Shown one piece after another: positions 1 through 6,866 of a DNA stretch of 18,591 nt (its first letter is position 1; the number at the start of each line of letters is the position of its first letter). Where the stretch lies: NCBI GenBank assembly GCA_021799915.1, contig JAJYZN010000035.1, positions 1-18,591 on the forward strand. The letters run 5' to 3'. This DNA comes from Actinomycetes bacterium. Its GTDB lineage: Bacteria > Actinomycetota > Acidimicrobiia > Acidimicrobiales > RAAP-2. Position numbers and translations under genes: made by a program. The notes under the pieces are model-generated. The model did no database searches. It was given only the letters and a program-made list of their open reading frames with translations, and was not told the DNA's origin.

Positions 1-1
1 G

Positions 2-415
2 GGGGCCGAGGGCGCGAAGTGCACCGAGTCGGGGCTCCGGCAAGTGCCGACCTCCTACCGGGAAGGGGCAGAGGCACTCGGCATGCGACAGGGCTACGCC
101 CTGCGAAAGCTGGTGCTCCGCTCGGCTATTCCCGGGGTGGCCACCGGTCTGCTCATCGCCTTGGCCATCTCGAGCGGCGAGACGGCACCGTTGCTGTACA
201 CCGCAGGCTTCACCAACACACTCCCCAAGGTGGCGCTGATCCACCACCCCGTGGCCTACCTCACCTACCCCGTGTGGACCTTCTACGACTACCCGACTCC
301 GGCCGCCCACTACCTGGCCTACGACGCCGCCCTGGTCCTGCTGGTTCTCGTGCTGGTCCTGCTCGTGGCCGCCCGCTTGATCGTGGCCCGTACCCAGCGC
401 CACGCCGACCGCTGA
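2..415 (+). CDS. pstA: Phosphate ABC transporter permease PstA, 3' part
   Basis: This is the C-terminal part of the inner-membrane permease PstA, which with PstC forms the channel of the high-affinity phosphate importer PstSCAB. The frame is open from base 2, so the 5' end lies outside the window; the GTG at 44 is internal (VPTSYREGAEALG). The segment VPTS-REGAEALG followed by IPGVATGLLIALAISSGETA is the EAA-type loop that contacts the ATPase and the next membrane helix, including the PstA signature GETAPLLYTAG. A strongly hydrophobic helix rich in Leu and Val ends the protein before a short basic tail (ARTQRHADR). pstB normally follows pstA, but here the next gene is an acyl-CoA dehydrogenase 56 bp downstream, so the ATPase gene must lie elsewhere. 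Family assignment is firm. Confidence 0.9.
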   Translation, partial: GAEGAKCTESGLRQVPTSYREGAEALGMRQGYALRKLVLRSAIPGVATGLLIALAISSGETAPLLYTAGFTNTLPKVALIHHPVAYLTYPVWTFYDYPTPAAHYLAYDAALVLLVLVLVLLVAARLIVARTQRHADR

Positions 416-447
416 CGGTCGGGGTCGGGAGCGGGCGCCAGCGGGGC

Positions 448-466
448 TAGCGTGCTCGCCGGAGGT
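448..466 (+). promoter_or_regulatory. Putative -10 box and ribosome binding site of the acyl-CoA dehydrogenase gene
   Basis: TAGCGT at 448-453 matches the actinobacterial -10 form TANNNT. A GGAGGT Shine-Dalgarno at 461-466 lies 5 nt before the ATG at 472 and supports that start. No convincing -35 box was seen, so the promoter part is tentative. The ribosome binding site is clear. Confidence 0.4.
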
Positions 467-471
467 ACGAC

Positions 472-1692
472 ATGTTCCAGTGGACCGACGAGCAACAGGC
501 CATCCGCGACGCCGTACGACGGTTCGTCGCCGAGGAGATCGAGCCCCACGTCGAAGAGCTCGAGCACGGAGATATGGCCCCCTACGACGTGATGCGCAAG
601 ATGTACGCCACGTTCGGGCTGGACCAGGCGGCCCGCGCCGGGTTCCGCCAGATGCTCGATCGCAAGCAGTCCGGGGACGCTCCCCGGAGCCGTCGCCCAG
701 GTGACAGCCGGGCCGCCATGACCCTCATCCCGATCATCGAGATCTGCCACCACTGCCCAGGGATCGTGACCGCTCTCGGTGTGAGCACCGGTCTGGCCGG
801 CGGGACGATCATGAAGCGCGGCACGCCGGCCCAGATGGAGCGCTGGGGCCTGGACCTGCTCACGCTGGACAAGATCGGCGCCTGGGCCATTACCGAGCCC
901 GATTCGGGGTCCGACGCACTGGGCGGCATGAAGACCTCGGCCCGAAGGGACGGAGACGAGTACGTCATCAACGGGAATAAGACCTTCATCACGAACGGTC
1001 CCTACGCCGACACCGTGGTCCTCTACGCCAAGCTGGACGACGGATCGGACACCCCGGTGCGCGATCGACGGGTGCTGACGTTCGTCCTCGAACGGGGCAT
1101 GGAGGGGTTCGAGCAGTCGAAGCCGTTCCGCAAGATGGGGCTCCACTCCTCACCTACCGGTGAGCTGTTCTGCACCGACGTGCGGGTGGGCCGTGATCGG
1201 CTCCTGGGGGAGACCGAGGACGAGCCGGGAGGTGGGGGCAGGCAGAGCGCCAAGGACAACTTCGTGACCGAACGCGCCGGTGTGGCGGCCATGGCCCTCG
1301 GAGTCATCGAGCAGTGCCTGAAGCTCTCGGTGGCGTACGCGCGGGACCGGCTGTTGTGGGGGAAGCCCATCGGTGACTTCCAGCTCATCCAGCTCAAGCT
1401 GGCCCGCATGGAAGTGGCTCGCCTGAACGTGGAGAACCTGGTCTTCCGCCACATCGAGATGTCCGAGGCCGGACAGAGCCTCACGCTGGCCGAAGCCTCG
1501 GCCATGAAGCTCTACTCGGCCCAGGCGGCCACCGAGGTGGCGATGGACGCCGTCCAGCTCTTCGGCGGCAACGGGTACATGTCGGAGTTCCGGGTGGAGC
1601 AACTGGCCCGTGACGCCAAGGTGTTCCAGATCTACGCCGGCACCGACGAGATCCAGGTCACCCACATCGCCCGGGACCTCCTCGGTCGCTGA
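472..1692 (+). CDS. Acyl-CoA dehydrogenase
   Basis: A flavoprotein that would introduce the alpha,beta double bond into an acyl-CoA thioester and pass electrons to ETF. The 406-residue length is normal for the family. Visible marks are the FAD/substrate segment AWAITEPDSGSDA (137-149), NKTFITNG (169-176), RLLWGKPIGDFQ (293-304) and QLFGGNGYMSE near the C terminus. The usual catalytic Glu in Y-E-G-T is replaced by alanine (YAGTDEIQ, A389), while a Glu stands before the Arg of the helix-G segment (TERAG, E267). That is the arrangement of isovaleryl-CoA and long-chain dehydrogenases, so a branched or bulky acyl-CoA is plausible. Residues 51-90 are unlike the common N-terminal domain. The gene faces the amidohydrolase cluster tail to tail with a 27-bp gap, so it may serve the same pathway without sharing its operon. 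The ATG is fixed by a good GGAGGT site. Substrate unknown. Confidence 0.92.
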   Translation: MFQWTDEQQAIRDAVRRFVAEEIEPHVEELEHGDMAPYDVMRKMYATFGLDQAARAGFRQMLDRKQSGDAPRSRRPGDSRAAMTLIPIIEICHHCPGIVTALGVSTGLAGGTIMKRGTPAQMERWGLDLLTLDKIGAWAITEPDSGSDALGGMKTSARRDGDEYVINGNKTFITNGPYADTVVLYAKLDDGSDTPVRDRRVLTFVLERGMEGFEQSKPFRKMGLHSSPTGELFCTDVRVGRDRLLGETEDEPGGGGRQSAKDNFVTERAGVAAMALGVIEQCLKLSVAYARDRLLWGKPIGDFQLIQLKLARMEVARLNVENLVFRHIEMSEAGQSLTLAEASAMKLYSAQAATEVAMDAVQLFGGNGYMSEFRVEQLARDAKVFQIYAGTDEIQVTHIARDLLGR

Positions 1693-1719
1693 CGCCGGGG
1701 TCCGGGCGGCCGGTCGAGG

Positions 1720-3009
1720 TCAGTCGCCGGTCGGCTCCTCCATCGCCTCCTTACCCGTGAGCCAGGGACGCCCGGCGGCGGCCAGGTCGGCCCACTTGTC
1801 GAGGTCTTGGCCGGTCTGACCGAGGTCGTGAGGGGTCGGCCCGATGCGATCGGCCAGGGGTCGCAGGGCTTCGACGTCGAAGTGATAACACGCCGCCGTG
1901 TTCCCTCCGAGCATCTGGTCGGTCTCGTCCACCGGGATGTCGTGGAAGGCTCGCTGGAGCCACTCGCGGGTGTGGGGCCACGTCCCCTCCGGGTGGGGAA
2001 AGTCGTTCCCCCACATGATGTTGCCGACACCGATCTCGTAGCGCTTGGCCAGCTCCCGACGTCGGGTGTTCGACGCCCCGATGTAGCAGTTCCGGTCGAA
2101 GTACTCGCTGGGGCGCATCGACATATGCGAGGTGAGCTGGCTCCCGAGCTTCTTGGCCGCGTGCTCCCGGTCGTAGACGATGTCCGAGCTCCAGAGCAGG
2201 TCCGGCGCCCAGAATGCCCCGCACTCGGTGGTGACGAAGGTCAGGGTGGGGAACCGCTCGAACACCCCCGACCACAAGAGGAACCACAACGGCCGCGTGG
2301 ACCACCACCGGACTTCGGCCACGTAGATGCCTACGTACTGGCCGTAGCTCGCCCGGTCAGCCGCCCCCGAGTGCACGTGGACCGGCATCTCCAGGTCGGC
2401 GCAGGCGGCCCACACCGGGTCGTAGACAGCGTCGTGGTACGGGGCGTGTGGCTGCCACATCGAGGGGATCAGGATGCCGCCACGCAGGCCCGACTCACGG
2501 GCCCGGGTGATCTCGGCCACTGCTGCCTCCACGTCGAAGATCGGGACCACGGCGACGCCGGCCCGACGCTCGGGACTGGTGGCGCACAGCTCGGACAGCC
2601 AGCGGTTGTGCGCCCGGGCGCCGGCCATCAAGAGGTCGATCGGTACTTCGGCCGAGGCAGCCAACCCGGCGCCGAACGGAGCCGACGCTCCCCCCGACAC
2701 GGCGTCGGCATCGGGGAAGATGACCTCGCCGGCCACGCCGTCGGCATCGAGCTCCCGGTCCCGGCGCCCGGCGTCCCAGCCACCCCGCAGGCCCTCGGCG
2801 TTCTCCGCCTCCCACTCCTCGGCGAACTCGGGGTTCCGCAGCCCCCGCTCGACGAGCTCGGCCTCCATCGCTGCCCGGGCCGCCATGGAGCGGTCGAAGG
2901 GCTCTCGGTACTCGGGATCGAGCCACTCGCGGTACTCGGCGTTGGGCAGGCCGGCGTGGCAGTCCGACGAGATCACCAGGTAGCGGTGGTCGGGTCGTGG
3001 GGGGGTCAT
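1720..3009 (-). CDS. Amidohydrolase-2 family metal-dependent hydrolase or decarboxylase (A)
   Basis: A 429-residue TIM-barrel protein of the amidohydrolase-2 (ACMSD-like) family, members of which hydrolyse C-C or C-N bonds or decarboxylate carboxylic acids using one metal ion. Recognisable points are the N-terminal strand ISSDCHAG (D16, H18), VHVHSG with H211 and H213, TEC with E262, and WGNDFPHPE with the barrel-end Asp D336. The usual DxHxH is reduced to D-x-H, as in many actinobacterial paralogues of this type. It shares architecture and motifs with the first gene of the same strand run (4804-6036), so the two are diverged paralogues. It is the last gene of the run, 91 bp after the SDR, and that gap holds a 9-bp tandem repeat. 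An AAGGAG site at 3015-3020, 5 nt before the ATG, fixes the start. Substrate cannot be predicted. Confidence 0.88.
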   Translation of the reverse strand: MTPPRPDHRYLVISSDCHAGLPNAEYREWLDPEYREPFDRSMAARAAMEAELVERGLRNPEFAEEWEAENAEGLRGGWDAGRRDRELDADGVAGEVIFPDADAVSGGASAPFGAGLAASAEVPIDLLMAGARAHNRWLSELCATSPERRAGVAVVPIFDVEAAVAEITRARESGLRGGILIPSMWQPHAPYHDAVYDPVWAACADLEMPVHVHSGAADRASYGQYVGIYVAEVRWWSTRPLWFLLWSGVFERFPTLTFVTTECGAFWAPDLLWSSDIVYDREHAAKKLGSQLTSHMSMRPSEYFDRNCYIGASNTRRRELAKRYEIGVGNIMWGNDFPHPEGTWPHTREWLQRAFHDIPVDETDQMLGGNTAACYHFDVEALRPLADRIGPTPHDLGQTGQDLDKWADLAAAGRPWLTGKEAMEEPTGD

Positions 3010-3020
3010 GGTCGCTCCTT

Positions 3021-3083
3021 CAGGTCTCGCAGGTTTCGCAGGTCTGGCGTGTCTCGCTGGTCTCGCAGGTCTCGAGGGTGTCA
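3021..3083. repeat. Degenerate 9-bp tandem repeat (about 7 copies) in a 5' leader
   Basis: Seven consecutive 9-mers follow the pattern CAGGTCTCG: units at 3021, 3030, 3039, 3048, 3057, 3066 and a decayed last unit at 3075. The first and sixth are identical and the others differ at one to three positions, except the last. The array fills most of the 91-bp gap between the SDR and amidohydrolase A and abuts the Shine-Dalgarno of the latter (3015-3020). I see no coding role. Confidence 0.8.
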
Positions 3084-3100
3084 GCTCGTCGGGGTCACCG

Positions 3101-3982
3101 TCATCCGGGAACGCCCCGCAAGTAGGACGGGTTGCTCCGGTGCAGCATGGAGTCGGCCCGGGCCCGGATCTGGGCGTCGGTCGTGGCGCTCGGGGCCATG
3201 ATCCAGAAGGCTGCGTTGCGCACGCCGGCTACCACCTGGTCGGCCACCTCGGACGGATCGGTGTACTCGGGGGTGATCCCGGCCGCCTCCATCTGGGCTT
3301 CGATGTCCTCGATGGTCGGGTACGGCGTCGAGCGCGGCCGTTCCTTGGCCAGGTCGGCCGGCCGGTTTCGCCACGAAGTGAACAGCCCGGTACGGAGCAT
3401 GTGGGGCCCGGGGAACAGGACGGACGCTCCGACCACCGAGCCGGCGTCCTGGAGCTGGGCATAGAGGCACTCGGTCAACGTGACCACTGCTGCCTTGGTC
3501 ACGGCGTACTCAGGCGTGCCGCGCAGCGGCGACACACCGCCGTTCCCCGACGAGGTGTTCACCACGTGGCCCTCCTGACCGGAGGCCACCATGTGGGGGA
3601 CGAAGGCGTTGATCCCGTGGATGACCCCGAACACGTTCACCCCGAAGGCCCATCGCCAGTCGTTCAGCTCGTGCTCCCACTGGGGTCCCTCGGCACCGGC
3701 GCCGATCCCGGCGTTGTTGCACAGGAGGTGGACGCCTCCGTAGGTCTCGAGCGTCCGGTCGCGGAGCTCGGTCACCGACTCGTAGCTGGACACGTCGGTG
3801 AGCACTCCGGTCACCTCGAGTGTGCGAGCCCGCAGCTCGTCCACCGTCTCGTCCAAAGCCGGCTGCTCCACGTCGGCCAGGACGACCGACATGCCTTCGG
3901 TCGCGAAGCGTTCTCCCATGGCTCGCCCAATCCCGCCGGCTCCCCCGGTCACGACCGCGACGCGGCCGGCCAGCTCCTCCAC
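3101..3982 (-). CDS. Short-chain dehydrogenase/reductase (SDR)
   Basis: A 293-residue Rossmann-fold oxidoreductase of the classical SDR type that would oxidise an alcohol or reduce a ketone with a nicotinamide cofactor. Visible motifs are the nucleotide-binding TGGAGGIG (12-19), Asp37 at the end of strand 2 (LADV), which favours NAD over NADP, NNAG (89-92), the structural Asn116, the catalytic serine region NTSSGNG (142-148) and YAVTK (Y159, K163). A tail of about 40 residues beyond the core is somewhat longer than the 250-residue norm. The start is GTG. Its AGGAGGGG ribosome site lies inside the last codons of the ADC-like gene, only 4 nt separate the two genes, and translational coupling is likely. 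It is the third gene of the four-gene minus-strand run. Substrate unknown. Confidence 0.9.
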   Translation of the reverse strand: MEELAGRVAVVTGGAGGIGRAMGERFATEGMSVVLADVEQPALDETVDELRARTLEVTGVLTDVSSYESVTELRDRTLETYGGVHLLCNNAGIGAGAEGPQWEHELNDWRWAFGVNVFGVIHGINAFVPHMVASGQEGHVVNTSSGNGGVSPLRGTPEYAVTKAAVVTLTECLYAQLQDAGSVVGASVLFPGPHMLRTGLFTSWRNRPADLAKERPRSTPYPTIEDIEAQMEAAGITPEYTDPSEVADQVVAGVRNAAFWIMAPSATTDAQIRARADSMLHRSNPSYLRGVPG

Positions 3983-3986
3983 GGCC

Positions 3987-4766
3987 CTACTCCCCTCCTA
4001 CCGGTGAGAGGTCGTCGTAGCGCTGGTGGGCGAAGGGGAGGATCCACTCGGTCGGCACCGTCTGGTGGAGCCGCCCGCGTTGGACGCTGCTGCGCTCGGA
4101 GAGGGTGATGCCCCTGAGCTCGCGCACGGGGAGGTCGGCTACCGGGTCGAAGCGGGACTCGCGAAGGAGCACCTCCCCGTCGACTTCGGAGATGGAGCGG
4201 ACCCGCTCGGTGCGATCGCAGTAGACCAGGTACGGATCGCTGTCGAACCCCCGGCCGTCCGGGGCCGGAAGGAACTTGAAGTAGAAGTCCGTCCGCGTCT
4301 CCTCGGGTGGCGGGTCGAGGTCCCCGGTCACCGTGCCGGTGATCTCGATCACCGTCGTCCCCATGCGGGCGACGGTCCCGGTCACCCGGTCGCCCTCGCG
4401 GTCGAGCACTACGCTCCCGAGCTTCTTGGGCTCGCCGAACGTCTCGCGCCCGCCGACGACCGACTGCTCGGTGGTCATGGGCATGAACAGGGCGTAGTAC
4501 CCCTCGGTCTCTTCGTGGCGGGCCCGGACCGAGAAGCTGCCGGCACCGAACGTCGGGTAGCCGGTCACATCCACGGTGGCCACCGTGACTTTGACCATCG
4601 GGTCACCCCCCGGTTCGAGGGGTGGGGGGAGCACGGCGGCGATCACTTCGGGATCGGTGAGGTAGGTGGCGACCAAGGTCGTGGCCCACACGTCCACTGA
4701 GGTGGCCTCCACTTCGCGACTCCGCAATTGCTCGGCCGCTCTCGCTCCGAATCGGACTACGCCCAT
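3987..4766 (-). CDS. Acetoacetate decarboxylase-like protein lacking the usual active-site glutamate
   Basis: A 259-residue member of the acetoacetate decarboxylase superfamily. The segment GRETFGEPKKLG (106-117) corresponds to the Schiff-base lysine region of the Clostridium enzyme, with Lys114-Lys115 matching its Lys115-Lys116. Length and the order of blocks also fit. However, the Y-x-E-x-G block that carries Glu76 in the classical enzyme reads YPTFGAG here (70-76) with no acidic residue. The protein may therefore form an imine but catalyse something other than plain decarboxylation, as shown for other divergent superfamily members. The frame is open further upstream to 4964, but the ATG at 4766 follows GAGGAACGAGC, and the upstream extension is low-complexity Arg/Pro antisense-like sequence. 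It lies 37 bp after amidohydrolase B and 4 nt before the SDR, so it is inside the operon. Confidence 0.85.
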   Translation of the reverse strand: MGVVRFGARAAEQLRSREVEATSVDVWATTLVATYLTDPEVIAAVLPPPLEPGGDPMVKVTVATVDVTGYPTFGAGSFSVRARHEETEGYYALFMPMTTEQSVVGGRETFGEPKKLGSVVLDREGDRVTGTVARMGTTVIEITGTVTGDLDPPPEETRTDFYFKFLPAPDGRGFDSDPYLVYCDRTERVRSISEVDGEVLLRESRFDPVADLPVRELRGITLSERSSVQRGRLHQTVPTEWILPFAHQRYDDLSPVGGE

Positions 4767-4803
4767 GCTCGTTCCTCGCTCTCGCTCTCGTCTGCGTTCT
4801 CGT

Positions 4804-6036
4804 TCACCGGGCCACTCCCACGAACGCCGGGCACCGGTCGGCGTCCGGCGGGACCTCCACGGGGGAAAGCGGCTCGGCGATCTCGGCGTGGGTCGGGCCG
4901 ATGCGGGCGGCCACCGGCGCCAGGAGATCCAGGTCGAAGCCGTAGAGCTCGGCGGCGTTGGCACCCAGCATCCGAGTCGCTTCGGCCGGGTCCACCCCCG
5001 AGAACGTCAGACGGAGAGCTTCCCGGCTGAACGGGAAGCTCGACTCGCGGTGGGGGTAGTCGCTCCCCCACATGATCCTCTCCACGCCGACGGCATGGCG
5101 CAGCACCGCCTCGGCCGGACGCATGAAGCTCGATCCCACATGACACTGGCGGGCCCAGTACTCGCTCGGGCGGAGCGCCAGCTTCTCCACGACCGGATGT
5201 CCCCACTCGTACTCCTGGGAGCCTTCGGCCGTGCTCATGCGGTGGTAGAAGTAGTCGAGAGTTCCGAGGGTCTCGGGGATCCAGCTCGTGCCCTGTTCGG
5301 TGAAGACGAATTGCAAGTTGGGATACCGGTCGAGCACGCCGCCGAAGACCAAGTGCCAGAAGGCTCGGTGGGCCCACCAGGTCACCTCGAGGAGGAAGGT
5401 GACCTCGTCGATGGGCTGGTCACCGAGCGCGGGGACGGCACTCCCGCTGTGGTGGTTGATCGGCAGGCCGGCGTCGGCACACGCTCGCCAGATCGGGTCG
5501 TAGTCGGTCGAGTAGAGCGGCGCCAGCCCCGAGCCCGGTGGCGCACCGGGCAACAGGATCCCGCCCCGCAGCCCCGCTTCGGCCGCCCAGTGGATCTCGG
5601 CCACGGCGGCGTCGACGTCGTGGAGCATGATCTGGGCGATGCCGGCGCGCCGTCCGGGGGCGGCGGCACAGAAGTCCACCAACCAGCGATTGTGGGCTCG
5701 AAGACCGGCCCAGCGCAGCTCCAAGTCGCCCTCGCTGGCCCCTGGGGCCTGGGCCTTCAACGAGGGCTCGGGATAGAAAGGGGGGATCGTGTTGGGGAAG
5801 ATCACCTCGGCGGCGATCCCGTCGCTCTCCATCTCTTCCAGGCGGCGCTCCGAGTCCCAGTTGCGGCTCCCGTCCTCGCCGAGGAGGTCGGCGTAGGGCA
5901 CGGCGTAGGTACGGGCCCACTCGTCGAACAGCTCGAGATGGCGGTGCTCCAAGTAGTCGCGGTACTGGTGCAGGTCGGCGCCGGCATGGCAGTCGGCCGA
6001 GATGACGGTGTAGCGCTCCTCTCCGGCTGGGTCCAT
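4804..6036 (-). CDS. Amidohydrolase-2 family metal-dependent hydrolase or decarboxylase (B)
   Basis: A 410-residue paralogue of amidohydrolase A and the first gene of the four-gene minus-strand run. Key points are VISADCHAG (D15, H17), INHHSG (H195, H196), FTEQG (E247) and IMWGSDYPHRE (D326), the metal and proton-transfer positions of the amidohydrolase-2 barrel. Family members include ACMSD, gamma-resorcylate decarboxylase and related hydratases, so a decarboxylation, hydrolysis or hydration step on a carboxylated intermediate is expected. The frame is open to 6111, but that longer version would read through the divergent regulatory gap and over the tetR start. GGGGAGGAG at 6045-6053 lies 8 nt before the ATG at 6036 and decides the start. 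Having two such enzymes in one operon suggests two related steps, or two halves of one substrate. Confidence 0.9.
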   Translation of the reverse strand: MDPAGEERYTVISADCHAGADLHQYRDYLEHRHLELFDEWARTYAVPYADLLGEDGSRNWDSERRLEEMESDGIAAEVIFPNTIPPFYPEPSLKAQAPGASEGDLELRWAGLRAHNRWLVDFCAAAPGRRAGIAQIMLHDVDAAVAEIHWAAEAGLRGGILLPGAPPGSGLAPLYSTDYDPIWRACADAGLPINHHSGSAVPALGDQPIDEVTFLLEVTWWAHRAFWHLVFGGVLDRYPNLQFVFTEQGTSWIPETLGTLDYFYHRMSTAEGSQEYEWGHPVVEKLALRPSEYWARQCHVGSSFMRPAEAVLRHAVGVERIMWGSDYPHRESSFPFSREALRLTFSGVDPAEATRMLGANAAELYGFDLDLLAPVAARIGPTHAEIAEPLSPVEVPPDADRCPAFVGVAR

Positions 6037-6060
6037 GTCCGACGCTCCTCCCCCTCGTTC

Positions 6061-6075
6061 TGTAGCATCGTTACA
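6061..6075. promoter_or_regulatory. Putative TetR operator overlapping a leaderless tetR promoter
   Basis: TGTAGCATCGTTACA is an imperfect palindrome with 5 of 7 base pairs matching around a central T. It sits in the 38-bp gap between amidohydrolase B and tetR. Its TAGCAT (6063-6068) fits the -10 form TANNNT and ends 6 nt before the tetR ATG, as expected for a leaderless transcript. A TetR dimer bound here would block its own promoter and probably the divergent operon. Binding is inferred. Confidence 0.5.
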
Positions 6076-6866
6076 TGACCGTATCGAGCCGTCAAGGGGG
6101 AGGTGGGTCACCCGGGGTCCCGCGGCGGACCGGACCGGAGGACCGTCGTCGGACCCGGGACGTGGGTCTCTCCCGGTCCCAGGTCATCGACGCCGCTATG
6201 GACATCCTCACCACCCAGGGGCTGTCCCGCCTGACCGTACGGGGTCTGGCGACCAAGCTCGGGGTGGCGGTCACCGCCGTCTACTGGCACGTCGGGGACA
6301 AGCAGGCGCTCGTCGACGGCCTGGTGGACCGGATCATCGAGCAGTTCAGCGCCGTGACCGTCGTCGCCCGGGGTCGGAGCCACGAGGAGCGGCTCATGTC
6401 ATTGGCCAGGTCGTTGCGGCGGTCGCTCTTGGAAGAAGCCGACCTGGTCACCGTGGTCCACCGCCAGGGACGGATCGCCGCGCTGTTCCAACCGGCCCGG
6501 CGGGCGTTGGTGGTCGAGCTGGTCGACGCCGGTCTGGACGGGCCGGCCGTGGCTCTCGGCACCCAGGCCATCATCAAGCTGGTGGTGGGGTCGGTCCTCT
6601 TGGACCGCCAAGTGGAGCGCCAGCCGGCCCAGCAGGAAGGGCTCGCCGAGCTGTGGGCGACCGAGGAGCTCCCGGGGGGACCGGACCTGCTGGCCCACCT
6701 CACCCGCCCGGTGGACGAAGACGAGATGTTCTCCTACTCCCTGCGGGCGCTGGTCAGGGCCGCCCTCGGCGGGCGTACCGCCGTGGACGGGGACGGATCT
6801 CGGGGCGGTCCCCGTTCCCGGGGCCGGCGCGATCCCCGCCCCCAGGGCCGGCGCGGGCCACAATGA
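6075..6866 (+). CDS. TetR family transcriptional regulator
   Basis: A 263-residue repressor-type protein. After a disordered basic N-terminal stretch of about 30 residues comes the TetR DNA-binding domain: SRSQVIDAAMDILTTQGLSR is helix 1, and the helix-turn-helix LTVRGLATKLGVAVTAVYWHV spans about 53-73 and contains the family-typical AVYWH. The remainder is a helical ligand and dimer domain without a recognisable ligand class. The last 30 residues are low-complexity Gly/Arg/Pro and the DNA there repeats GGGCCGGCGCG (6821 and 6845 area). The gene is divergent from the amidohydrolase operon with 38 bp between, and its stop overlaps the next SDR start as ATGA. No Shine-Dalgarno precedes the ATG, which fits leaderless expression. 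It most likely controls both neighbours in response to a pathway intermediate. Confidence 0.9.
   Translation: MTVSSRQGGGGSPGVPRRTGPEDRRRTRDVGLSRSQVIDAAMDILTTQGLSRLTVRGLATKLGVAVTAVYWHVGDKQALVDGLVDRIIEQFSAVTVVARGRSHEERLMSLARSLRRSLLEEADLVTVVHRQGRIAALFQPARRALVVELVDAGLDGPAVALGTQAIIKLVVGSVLLDRQVERQPAQQEGLAELWATEELPGGPDLLAHLTRPVDEDEMFSYSLRALVRAALGGRTAVDGDGSRGGPRSRGRRDPRPQGRRGPQ

Noticed and set aside
3008..3080. Gly-Leu-Ala repeat protein encoded by the 9-bp repeat on the plus strand
   Set aside because: The repeat gives repetitive peptides in any frame; no ribosome site, and the downstream frame is antisense to the SDR.
1807..3201. 464-codon plus-strand open frame opposite amidohydrolase A
   Set aside because: Antisense shadow: no recognisable motif, no ribosome site, and the minus strand has a full amidohydrolase.
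4666..6078. 470-codon plus-strand open frame opposite amidohydrolase B
   Set aside because: Same reason; it would also overlap the tetR promoter region.
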